NCBI GenBank assembly: GCA_028873155.1
Contig: JAGWML010000035.1
Location: 1-16,308, forward strand
Length of the DNA stretch: 16,308 bases
DNA from: Acidobacteriota bacterium
GTDB lineage: Bacteria > Acidobacteriota > Terriglobia > Terriglobales > Acidobacteriaceae
Direction: 5' to 3'
Shown: positions 7,712 through 14,212 of the stretch, piece after piece
How the letters are laid out: each line of letters opens with the position of its first letter
How positions within the stretch are numbered: the stretch's first letter is position 1
Program-made: the position numbers and the translations under genes
The notes under the pieces: model-generated
Databases searched by the model: none
Seen by the model: the letters and a program-made list of their open reading frames with translations, nothing else
Told to the model about the DNA's origin: nothing

Positions 7712-9372
7712 AGGTGGTGCGCGGAAGATATGCGGAGAGAGGTCGATGAAGGGGGCGGAGAATCAGTCGCGGTCTGCGGTTGCGAGTTCATGCGGATAAG
7801 CGCCACACCCATGCCTTGATCGGTCCTCTTCCAGATGAGGCTGCCGCCCAGACGGGTCGCAATGTCCTCAGGCGGGAGATCCTCATGCAGCCCGAAGTAG
7901 CGCTCATCGAGCTGCCGGCTGCGCGGACCCAGCGTGAAAAGCGGCGAAGGAGGATCGTATTTGGTGGAGAAGACGAGGGCCATGGTGAACCGGCTGCGGT
8001 TCGCTACTGCGCGATTAATCTGGGCCGCGGTGAAGTCTTCGAGTGCGTAGACATGAAAAGGCCGTGTGACGTAGCCAAGCTCAGGACGCGTCAGTGCGTC
8101 GGTGACGGGCCAGGCTGAAGCTACGGTGGCGCCAGGATACTGCGCCGCGAGCCGCGCGATGGCTGCCATCTCCATGCGCGTGATTCGAGCATATTGAAGG
8201 TTGTCCTCCGGCGCGAAGCCATAAGGTGGATTGACAAAAATCCCGATGACGAAGGCGGCTGCAGCCAACGCTGCAAGGGCATGCCAGGCCGGCGCCCGCT
8301 GGTAAAGAAGAACAACCGCCAGCAGAATGACCAGCGGATACATCGGCAAGAGGTAGCGCGTAAGCAACGCTCCGCCGAGGATGCTGAAGAAGAGCGCGTT
8401 GGCGAGGAGCAGCCACAGAATCGGGAACAGAACCTTTCCGTGAAGCTCCAGACGCGCAGCGCCCTCCTGCATGTTGCGCACCGGCAAGAGCAGCGTAGCC
8501 AGAGCCATGGAGACGGGGACGAAGAGATTCATGTGCGCGGTCAGATGCAGCAGCCTGTGCACAAATGCCGCCAGAAACCGCAAAGGCGTGAGCGTAGCCT
8601 GCGCGTTATATCTGAGAAATTCCGGATTGCCGAAGAGGAATCCGGTTCTTGCAAAGTGCCATGCATACCAGCCGGCCAGCGGAAGCGCGCTCGCCAGCAA
8701 CCACGCACTCTCGCTGAGGTTGCGCCTCCGGGGCCGCGCAGGCATGCGGAGCCCCTCAGCGGCACGGTAAAGTGCCAGCGCAGCAGGCACACAGATGGCG
8801 GTCTCTTTGCAGAGCACGGCAAGGGTGAACCAGATGCAGGCAAGGTAAGGGTTGCGCTTGCCGGGTGGAAGCGCGTAGACAAGCCCCCACAACGTGCAGG
8901 CAGCAGCAAAGATGTCTGCATGCGCGAGAGTGCTCTGAGCGAACCAGATGGGATAGAGAGCGGTCAGCGTCGCCGTCCAGAATGCAACAGCCGGTACGGC
9001 AAAAAGCCTCTGTGCAAGGCGCCACACGGCGAGAATCGCAAACGCGGCGACAAGGAGAATCGCCTCTCTCGTCACCTCCGGCGTGAAACCTGCCACCTTC
9101 CAGCAGAGCGCCAGATAGATGCTCGGCAATGGCGGATGCGCGTTGCTGAGCGTGGTGACCGGAATGAGAGATCCGGTACGGTAGAAATCCCACGCGGCCG
9201 GAATGTAGTAGCCCGCCTCGTCCCAGTAGTAGGGCAGACGCAACAGCGTGATGTGGCTTAGATACAGCGCAGAGAAGATGATTGGGAAGAACATCCACGT
9301 CGGCAGAGTTGCATCTTGTCGCATGCGAAGCATCGTAAACCAGCGCATCGGAACGACCATCCAGTGGCTCAA
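7708..9372 (-). CDS. GT39/ArnT-like polytopic membrane glycosyltransferase
   Basis: Integral membrane glycosyltransferase of the GT-C superfamily, about 554 residues, probably using a polyprenyl-phosphate sugar donor to glycosylate an envelope acceptor. A first membrane helix (about 27-45) is followed by the YYWDEAGYY motif, whose Asp51-Glu52 correspond to the catalytic acidic pair of the first external loop in PMT/ArnT-type enzymes. About ten further hydrophobic segments extend to about residue 390. A soluble C-terminal domain follows, with MALVFSTKYDPPSP and a final Ser/Pro-rich tail. Donor and acceptor cannot be read from the sequence. The start is uncertain: the longest form uses TTG 9372; ATG codons at 9360, 9348, 9333 and 9324 are alternatives, none with a clear Shine-Dalgarno. 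It lies 9 bases after the DUF3467 gene. Confidence 0.85.
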   Translation of the reverse strand: MSHWMVVPMRWFTMLRMRQDATLPTWMFFPIIFSALYLSHITLLRLPYYWDEAGYYIPAAWDFYRTGSLIPVTTLSNAHPPLPSIYLALCWKVAGFTPEVTREAILLVAAFAILAVWRLAQRLFAVPAVAFWTATLTALYPIWFAQSTLAHADIFAAACTLWGLVYALPPGKRNPYLACIWFTLAVLCKETAICVPAALALYRAAEGLRMPARPRRRNLSESAWLLASALPLAGWYAWHFARTGFLFGNPEFLRYNAQATLTPLRFLAAFVHRLLHLTAHMNLFVPVSMALATLLLPVRNMQEGAARLELHGKVLFPILWLLLANALFFSILGGALLTRYLLPMYPLVILLAVVLLYQRAPAWHALAALAAAAFVIGIFVNPPYGFAPEDNLQYARITRMEMAAIARLAAQYPGATVASAWPVTDALTRPELGYVTRPFHVYALEDFTAAQINRAVANRSRFTMALVFSTKYDPPSPLFTLGPRSRQLDERYFGLHEDLPPEDIATRLGGSLIWKRTDQGMGVALIRMNSQPQTATDSPPPSSTSLRISSAHHL

Positions 9373-9381
9373 GGAGCGGGC

Positions 9382-9684
9382 TTAATTCACCGGCCCGGTG
9401 GGCAGCGTGGGCGCCTGCGGTTCAAGCTGTAGCGTGCCAAACGCCTGCTCATACTGCGCGAGGTTCTGCCCCAGGACATTCCACAGGGCCTTGGCCTGCT
9501 GCGGACTGAGGAAGATCGCCTGGTGATTGCGGATGGTCACCTTCTCAGGACTTTCGCTAGTTGCAAGGCCGAAGACAAGCTGAAAATCCCAAACGCTGAC
9601 GCGAACCTGCACGCTGTTGGCATAGGACTCGCGATAATCCGGGGTCTGGACAAGGTTCATCTGAGGTTGCTGGGTTGGACTCAT
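9382..9684 (-). CDS. DUF3467 family protein
   Basis: Small soluble protein of 100 residues with no signal peptide or membrane helix. The core YANSVQVRVSVWDFQLVFG, then a turn, then VTIRNHQAIFLSPQQAKAL and a final amphipathic helix (NVLGQNLAQYEQAFGTL) matches the beta-sandwich-like DUF3467 family as I recall it. Function is unknown. The family is widespread and usually about 90-110 residues, so this copy is full length. ATG at 9684 has only a weak GGAA upstream. It is the first protein gene after tRNA-Leu on the same strand and may be co-transcribed with the tRNA, since no terminator is visible between them, and with the glycosyltransferase 9 bases downstream. Confidence 0.82.
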   Translation of the reverse strand: MSPTQQPQMNLVQTPDYRESYANSVQVRVSVWDFQLVFGLATSESPEKVTIRNHQAIFLSPQQAKALWNVLGQNLAQYEQAFGTLQLEPQAPTLPTGPVN

Positions 9685-9760
9685 GGTTCCAATAGATTAA
9701 CCGGTCTGCGGGGACGACGGTGGCGCAAGGAGGCCGGAAGGGTTCTACCGATGGAGGAGA

Positions 9761-9845
9761 TGGTGCGGAAGGCGGGACTTGAACCCGCAAGCCTTTTGGG
9801 CGCTAGCTCCTAAGGCTAGTGTGTTTGCCATTTCACCACTTCCGC
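9761..9845 (-). tRNA. tRNA-Leu (anticodon UAG), CCA encoded
   Basis: Class II tRNA on the minus strand. The acceptor stem GCGGAAG (from 9845) pairs with CTTCCGC (9771-9765), then discriminator A at 9764 and encoded CCA at 9763-9761. The anticodon stem CTAGC/GCTAG encloses loop CTTAGGA, giving anticodon TAG. A long variable arm (GCC-CAAAA-GGC) and a T arm with GGTTCAAGTCC are present. UAG reads CUA and, by wobble, other CUN leucine codons. No intron or degeneration is seen. Confidence 0.96.
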
Positions 9846-9868
9846 GACCCGTGGTTTGCCCACACTCA

Positions 9869-9897
9869 AGTGTAGAAGCACTACGGTTCGATGGCAA
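9869..9897 (-). promoter_or_regulatory. Sigma-70-type promoter for tRNA-Leu
   Basis: On the minus strand, TTGCCA (9897-9892) and TACACT (9874-9869) are separated by exactly 17 bases. The hexamers match the consensus at 5 of 6 and 4 of 6 positions. Predicted initiation near 9862 gives a 5' leader of about 17 bases before the mature tRNA end at 9845. It probably also serves the downstream DUF3467 gene. Confidence 0.6.
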
Positions 9898-9949
9898 TGA
9901 GGAACAGGGCTCAGCAGTCGATGAGAAGAGCGCCAGTTGAACGGCGCGT

Positions 9950-11320
9950 CTAATTTCGATGCGCCTTCCTGCTGCGCTTGTCTTTGTACATTTCTTCGTC
10001 TGCCCGGGTCACCAACTCCTTCAGGGTCTCGGTGGAATAGTAATCCGAGGTGACGTGACCGATGCTGAAGCTGAGAGGATAGCGGCGATTGCCCTTTGCA
10101 TTCCTCTCCTCGGCGGCTGTCTGCAAACGCTGCGCGGCAATCTCAATTCCGACCATCGTGAACTGGCCCGCCACAACAAACTCGTCTCCGCCAAAGCGGC
10201 CTTTCACGTCTGCGTCTCTGAAACAAGCCTGCACAATTTCGCCTGTTTCGGCCAGATAGGCGGAGCCAACCTGATGGCCCTGCTGGTCATTGATCTGCTT
10301 GAGGCCGTCCAAATCGAGAAAGAGCACGGAGAACGGCTGCTTGGAGCGTTGCGCCAGCCGCAGCGTCTGCTCGGCAAGGAGGTAAAAGCCGCGCATGTTG
10401 TAGAGACCTGTCAGTTCATCGCGCAGGGTTAGGTCGTGAATCTCCTTTTCCATCTCGTTGATGCGCCACACGATGAGGGTGAGAAATACCAGCGAGATGC
10501 AAACGGCGAGTGCAGTAAGAATCGAGGCTGCGAAGTGCTCAGGTAGAAGGTGGCGAAAGCCGCTCTGACCCTCGACTACTTCTCGGAAGAATGGCCAGAT
10601 CAGCAGGACCGGCGCAAAGCCGCGGGCAATCCTGCTGCCGATGCCGGTGCCGAGAAAGATGGAGAAGACTCCGAACTCTGCCTGGCGCAACATCACTACA
10701 GTCGTGAGCATCACGATGCAGAACAGCGTCAGGGGCTGAACCAGATTCTCGCTTGTGAGCCCGAACAATCCAGCCGTGCCAAAGAGACTTTGCGAGACAA
10801 GCACAATTGCGAGAAAGCAGAGTATACCAACGATGATGTCACCGGTAATCCTGAGCCACGGCCCCCTGAAGAGCATTAAGAGCATGCCCACGGAAAGCAC
10901 GAAGAAGGCGACCACCGCTTGCAGCGTCCCGCTACCCACCACCAGATTCTCCGGCGAGGCGGCTGGAAACCCGATCGACAGAGTGGGCAGGTGACCGATA
11001 TTCGCCAGCAGGATCGTCAAATTGCCGAGGGCGGGTACAAGAGCCAGAAGTCGGCTTAGGAACAGTGGCAAGGGCGAGTCGTGGATGGCTGCAAACGCCA
11101 GACTCAGCGCGCAAAGCAGGGCACTGATCGCGATGGGGCCGCTGAGTAAAGGCGCCCATGCCGGCAACTCGGCGCTGAATTGCGGAATGAGCCACGCTGC
11201 CATGGACTCAATCGAGAGGATCCCGACCACCGCAAGACTGACTCCCTGGAAGACCAGCATTCTGCGCAGCCAGATTGGATCGGGCTGGCCGGGCGGTAGC
11301 GTTGCGGCAGCAAGCGTCAT
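9950..11320 (-). CDS. Membrane-bound diguanylate cyclase (GGDEF)
   Basis: Makes the second messenger cyclic di-GMP from two GTP. From ATG 11320 the protein is 456 residues: an N-terminal membrane domain with about seven or eight hydrophobic segments (about 20-288), a short amphipathic linker (INEMEKEIHDLTLRDELTGL), and a GGDEF domain (about 300-450). The active-site GGDEF is at 377-381, with a metal-binding FLDLDGLKQIND upstream. The inhibitory I-site RDAD (368-371) sits five residues before GGDEF as expected, so product inhibition should work. No EAL or HD-GYP domain is present. The membrane part has no recognised sensor fold and may detect a membrane or envelope signal. An in-frame TTG at 11356 would add 12 residues; neither start has a good Shine-Dalgarno. 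A palindrome lies 86 bases upstream. Confidence 0.92.
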   Translation of the reverse strand: MTLAAATLPPGQPDPIWLRRMLVFQGVSLAVVGILSIESMAAWLIPQFSAELPAWAPLLSGPIAISALLCALSLAFAAIHDSPLPLFLSRLLALVPALGNLTILLANIGHLPTLSIGFPAASPENLVVGSGTLQAVVAFFVLSVGMLLMLFRGPWLRITGDIIVGILCFLAIVLVSQSLFGTAGLFGLTSENLVQPLTLFCIVMLTTVVMLRQAEFGVFSIFLGTGIGSRIARGFAPVLLIWPFFREVVEGQSGFRHLLPEHFAASILTALAVCISLVFLTLIVWRINEMEKEIHDLTLRDELTGLYNMRGFYLLAEQTLRLAQRSKQPFSVLFLDLDGLKQINDQQGHQVGSAYLAETGEIVQACFRDADVKGRFGGDEFVVAGQFTMVGIEIAAQRLQTAAEERNAKGNRRYPLSFSIGHVTSDYYSTETLKELVTRADEEMYKDKRSRKAHRN

Positions 11321-11405
11321 AGGGTAAAGGTCGTTCGTTCGGCGCGGCCATCGCAAACGGGAATCGGGTTCAGACGCTCCCGTTCGACAAATAGCCCACT
11401 TTACT

Positions 11406-11431
11406 TCAAATATCAGATTTGACTGGCAAAT
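11406..11431. promoter_or_regulatory. Palindromic candidate operator upstream of the diguanylate cyclase gene
   Basis: TCAAAT (11406-11411) and ATTTGA (11417-11422) form a perfect 6-base inverted repeat with a 5-base spacer. The right arm ATTTG is again mirrored by CAAAT (11427-11431), also after 5 bases, so three alternating half-sites lie in 26 bases. The block is AT-rich in a GC-rich intergenic region, about 85 bases before the GGDEF gene start. This resembles a dimeric repressor or activator site; the protein that binds it is unknown. Confidence 0.4.
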
Positions 11432-11473
11432 GCAGACTCCAGATCAGTGCTGGAAACTATGTTGACAACAACT

Positions 11474-11497
11474 CCGTGCTGCCCTGCCGCTGCACGG
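11474..11497 (-). terminator. Hairpin downstream of the amidohydrolase gene, possible terminator
   Basis: Perfect 6-base arms CCGTGC and GCACGG with a 12-base loop, starting 8 bases after the amidohydrolase stop on the minus strand. It is followed by AGTTGTTGT, T-rich but not a true U-run, so it may be a weak intrinsic terminator or simply an RNA 3'-end stabilising stem. Confidence 0.4.
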
Positions 11498-11504
11498 CCC
11501 TCGG

Positions 11505-12368
11505 TCAAAGGCTCTGCATCCGCTGGGGCGCATCCACTGGAACTCCGTAGATGCGTGCGCAGGTGCCGCCGAAGAGCGCATCGCGCTCAGAAGAAGTGAG
11601 GTGAGCCGCGTACTCTTTGACGACTCCGATGGCTGCCTGGTAGCTCCCGCTCAGCAGGCAAACCGGCCAGTCTGAGCCAATCATCAGCCGTTCCGGGCCG
11701 AATGATTCGAGGACAACATCGAGGTAGGGATAAAAATCCTTCGGGCTCCAGTTGGCCCAGCGCGCCTCGGTAATCATCCCCGAAACCTTGCAGGCCACAT
11801 TGGGACAGCGGGCCAGTTCACGGATGCCGCCGGCCCAGGGCTCCAGCAGCCCCTCGGCAATCCCAGGCTTGGCGATGTGGTCCAGCACGAACGGCTGCGA
11901 CGGAAATTGGCGGACCAGATCGAGCGCTGCGGGAAGGTGGCGCGGATAAATCAGAATGTCGTAGACCTGCCCGAAGTGCGCCAATAGAGCAATGCCCCTG
12001 CGAAACTCCGGGCGAAGCATGAATCCGTCGTCCGGCTCGTCCTGCAGAACATGGCGCACGCCCACCAAGTGCCGGATGGCGGCAAGCTCCTCCAGTTCTC
12101 CCGCAACATTGGGCGAGCACAAGTCGACCCACCCGACCACACCTCGAATGAAAGAATTTTCCTTCGCCAGTTGGAGTAGCCAGCGCGTCTCGTCGATACT
12201 TTGCCGTGCTTGCACGACAATCGAGCCGTCCATCGCCTCGCTCCGCAAGAGCGGCGCCAGGTCCGCGGGCAGATAATTGCGCTGGAGCACGCCCATGGAT
12301 GCCGTCATCCAAGTGTGCTCGGCGGGGCTGTATTGCCAGAAATGCTGATGCGCATCAAGGCGAATCAT
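11505..12368 (-). CDS. Amidohydrolase-2 family protein, L-fuconolactonase-like
   Basis: TIM-barrel hydrolase of 287 residues from the amidohydrolase superfamily, in the group containing L-fucono-1,5-lactonase and related sugar-lactone hydrolases. The opening MIRLDAHQHFWQY places the HxH metal or active-site pair at His7 and His9. Further conserved positions are His144 (YPRHL), His164 (VLDHIAKP), KVSGM (194-198) and Asp233 in GSDWPVC. GTCARIYG near the end is the usual terminal motif. The start ATG 12368 is chosen because the HxH strand begins at once, as in relatives; an in-frame TTG at 12425 would add 19 unlikely residues. No sugar transporter or dehydrogenase is adjacent, so the pathway (fucose or rhamnose degradation) is only inferred from the family. 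It is transcribed away from the permease gene. Confidence 0.85.
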   Translation of the reverse strand: MIRLDAHQHFWQYSPAEHTWMTASMGVLQRNYLPADLAPLLRSEAMDGSIVVQARQSIDETRWLLQLAKENSFIRGVVGWVDLCSPNVAGELEELAAIRHLVGVRHVLQDEPDDGFMLRPEFRRGIALLAHFGQVYDILIYPRHLPAALDLVRQFPSQPFVLDHIAKPGIAEGLLEPWAGGIRELARCPNVACKVSGMITEARWANWSPKDFYPYLDVVLESFGPERLMIGSDWPVCLLSGSYQAAIGVVKEYAAHLTSSERDALFGGTCARIYGVPVDAPQRMQSL

Positions 12369-12476
12369 CGTGCCACGATTGTCGCAGGCGGTTTTACGGG
12401 CATGCAACTCACTAAACGAGAGCAAAGCTTTTCCAGCGCAGCAAGGGCTCGCCGACGCACTATGATGAAGAATAGA

Positions 12477-12529
12477 AGCCCCGCGAAGATATCAATGGGG
12501 CTGCGCACACTTTTCCGCAGCCGGAGAAG
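12477..12529 (+). promoter_or_regulatory. Two consecutive hairpins in the permease 5' leader
   Basis: First stem AGCCCC (12477-12482) with GGGGCT (12497-12502), 14-base loop. Second stem CTTTTCC (12510-12516) with GGAGAAG (12523-12529), 6-base loop, one G-T pair. They lie in the divergent intergenic region before the permease gene, after a -10-like TATGAT at 12461-12466 that lacks a clear -35. Whether they form in RNA or regulate anything is unproven. Confidence 0.35.
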
Positions 12530-12596
12530 GGTTCTGCGCATCCTACGAGACAGACGCCCATGAATCCCGTCGAACAGGCCCGCCAGCACGCGTTTC

Positions 12597-12601
12597 AGGA
12601 G
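12597..12601 (+). promoter_or_regulatory. Shine-Dalgarno site deciding the permease start
   Basis: AGGAG followed by 6 bases and ATG at 12608. The in-frame ATG at 12560 has no comparable site and would add 16 hydrophilic residues before the family-like N-terminus. Confidence 0.6.
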
Positions 12602-12607
12602 ACCCTG

Positions 12608-13834
12608 ATGAGTGCGCGGCGCACGATGATGCTGAGCGAGATTGTGAAGCTGGCCGTGGATAGCTTCAGAGCCAGCAAGCTCCGTTTTGCGCTCACGGCC
12701 CTCGGCATGGTCATCGGAACAGCGTCCGTGATTCTGGTCGTAACCATCGGCCTCACGGGCAAGCGGTTCATCCTGGACGAGATTCAGAAGATTGGCACGA
12801 ACATGGTGGAGGTTGAGTACTCCGGCGGCGGGGCAACGGGCGCCGAGAATGTGCTCTACAACGATTACCTGACGCGCGAAGACGAGTCGGCGGTGGTGAA
12901 CCAGGTGCCGAGCGTTCTCCACTCATCGCCCATGCTGGAGATGCACGACCGCATCAGCTTTGGTGGGGGCGTGGTCAAAGACACACTCGTGCTGGGCGTT
13001 ACGCCGGAATACAAGGATGTGCGCAACCTGATCGTTATCTCGGGCCGCTTTTTTGACGATGAAGATGAAGGAGAACACATCAAGTGCGCGGTCGTCACCG
13101 AGCCCTTTGCGCGTGAGATGTTCGGCAGTTCGGACGAGGCAATTGGGCGCACCTTTTCCATCAGTCGCATCCCGTTCACGATCATCGGTACGTTCAAGGA
13201 AAGCGTGGATACCTTCGGGCAGTCGGAGATCTCGAATCAGACCATCCTTGTCCCCTACTCCGTTGCGCGTTACTTCACCGGTACAGACACCGTGAAGCAG
13301 ATCTTCTTCTCAATCCGCAATATGGACCAGGTGCCGGATGCATCGAAGGAGATTCAGCGGATCATTGCTTCGCGGCACAAGCGAAACTCGGTCTACACCG
13401 TCTTCAACATGACGGAGTTGCTCACCACCGCCGAATCCATCTCAAACATTCTCACGGCGGTGCTGGTGATGGTGGCAGCGGTCACATTGGCCGTGGGCGG
13501 CGTGGGCATCATGAACATCATGCTCGCCAACGTACGGTCGCGCATCCGCGAGATCGGCATTCGCAAAGCTCTGGGAGCAACCTACCGCGAGATCAAGCTG
13601 CAGTTTCTGGCGGAAGCTGTCATCATCTCGCTGGCCGGCGGCCTCATCGGCATTCTCGTCGGACTGGCTGTACCGTTGTCGATCCGTTTTTTCACCGACT
13701 ATCCGCTGCCCATTTCACCGTGGTCGGTTGTGATTGCGCTGACAGCCGCCACGCTGGTCGGAGTTCTCTTCGGCACGGTTCCGGCAACGCGGGCCGCGCA
13801 ACTTGACCCCGTCGAGTCTCTCAAATATGAGTGA
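12608..13834 (+). CDS. MacB/FtsX-type ABC transporter permease (no ATPase domain)
   Basis: Permease subunit of a type VII (MacB-like) mechanotransmission ABC system, 408 residues from ATG 12608. Layout: cytoplasmic N-terminal helix, first membrane helix (about 27-49, with FALTALGMVIGTASVILVV), large periplasmic MacB-type domain (about 52-280), then three C-terminal helices of the FtsX domain. EIGIRKALGAT is the coupling segment that meets the ATPase, and the C-terminus PATRAAQLDPVESLKYE is typical of the family. There is no nucleotide-binding domain, unlike full-length MacB, and no ATPase or adaptor gene lies in the window, so partner and substrate are unknown. The start is chosen for AGGAG at 12597-12601; ATG 12560 is the longer alternative. 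Its stop overlaps the start of a small membrane protein gene. Confidence 0.9.
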   Translation: MSARRTMMLSEIVKLAVDSFRASKLRFALTALGMVIGTASVILVVTIGLTGKRFILDEIQKIGTNMVEVEYSGGGATGAENVLYNDYLTREDESAVVNQVPSVLHSSPMLEMHDRISFGGGVVKDTLVLGVTPEYKDVRNLIVISGRFFDDEDEGEHIKCAVVTEPFAREMFGSSDEAIGRTFSISRIPFTIIGTFKESVDTFGQSEISNQTILVPYSVARYFTGTDTVKQIFFSIRNMDQVPDASKEIQRIIASRHKRNSVYTVFNMTELLTTAESISNILTAVLVMVAAVTLAVGGVGIMNIMLANVRSRIREIGIRKALGATYREIKLQFLAEAVIISLAGGLIGILVGLAVPLSIRFFTDYPLPISPWSVVIALTAATLVGVLFGTVPATRAAQLDPVESLKYE

Positions 13835-13991
13835 TCTTCGCATGCAGCCGTCAGAACCGGAACGTGAGGATGCGCCTGCTTCTTCCAAGGGGCCGAATCT
13901 GGTGCTGCTCTACAGCCTGCTGGGGTTGGCCATGCTGGCCGCATTGGCGATTGCGGGCCTGATCGTGCTGCCCTTCTACCGTCGCCGGTAG
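13827..13991 (+). CDS. Small single-pass membrane protein
   Basis: 54-residue protein whose ATG (13827) lies inside the end of the permease gene, overlapping it by 8 bases, suggesting translational coupling. Residues 1-24 are polar and acidic, 25-49 form one strongly hydrophobic helix (VLLYSLLGLAMLAALAIAGLIVL) ending PFYRRR. The positive C-terminus predicts C-in, N-out topology. I recognise no family. Overlap and strand suggest an accessory or stabilising subunit for the permease, which is inference only. Codon composition looks like its neighbours. The open frame extends slightly upstream to 13803, but the 13827 ATG is preferred because it gives a clean N-terminus. Confidence 0.62.
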   Translation: MSDLRMQPSEPEREDAPASSKGPNLVLLYSLLGLAMLAALAIAGLIVLPFYRRR

Positions 13992-13994
13992 AGG

Positions 13995-14031
13995 TCTCAA
14001 CTGGCCAGATCAACGAGATGGTGCGTTGAGA
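13995..14031. repeat. Inverted repeat at the convergent gene junction
   Basis: TCTCAAC (13995-14001) and GTTGAGA (14025-14031) are perfect 7-base arms around 23 bases that contain the palindrome CTGGCCAG. It spans the convergent stops of the small membrane protein and Trm112-like genes. The long loop and lack of a T-run make it a weak candidate for a bidirectional terminator. Confidence 0.3.
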
Positions 14032-14201
14032 TTGCGCTCCGCGATCAGCACAGGAATTCCATCCTCAATGGGATACATGTTGCCACAGTCCAGGCAAGTA
14101 ACCCGGCCGGAATCCTCCCGCAGATTACCGCGGCAGACAGGGCAGGCCAGAGCATCTGCCCAGGTAGTGAGTGCATGCGCCTTTTCGGTTGGACTCGTCA
14201 T
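14010..14201 (-). CDS. Trm112-like zinc-ribbon protein
   Basis: 63-residue protein with a single zinc ribbon: Cys20 and Cys23 (ACPVCRGNL), Cys36 and Cys39 (TCLDCGNMYPIEDGIPVLI). The sequence after the second pair is the hallmark of the Trm112/YcaR (UPF0434) family. Eukaryotic and archaeal Trm112 activates methyltransferases acting on tRNA, rRNA and release factor; bacterial members are less well studied. ATG 14201 is preferred since the longer upstream frame runs into plsX sequence. It begins 11 bases after the plsX stop, so it is probably co-transcribed with plsX. No methyltransferase partner is encoded in the window. Confidence 0.85.
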   Translation of the reverse strand: MTSPTEKAHALTTWADALACPVCRGNLREDSGRVTCLDCGNMYPIEDGIPVLIAERNLNAPSR

Positions 14202-14212
14202 GTTCGGAGCGG

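Noticed and set aside
8194..9261. Plus-strand open frame (355 codons) antisense to the glycosyltransferase gene
   Set aside because: Arg/Gln-rich shadow of a membrane protein coding strand; no start context or homology.
9685..9949. tRNA-Leu as a possible integration site for a mobile element
   Set aside because: No integrase, no repeat of the tRNA 3' end and no composition change beside it.
12365..12922. Minus-strand open frame of 185 codons crossing the divergent promoter region
   Set aside because: Overlaps the start of the permease gene and the amidohydrolase start in an unrelated frame; no domain seen.
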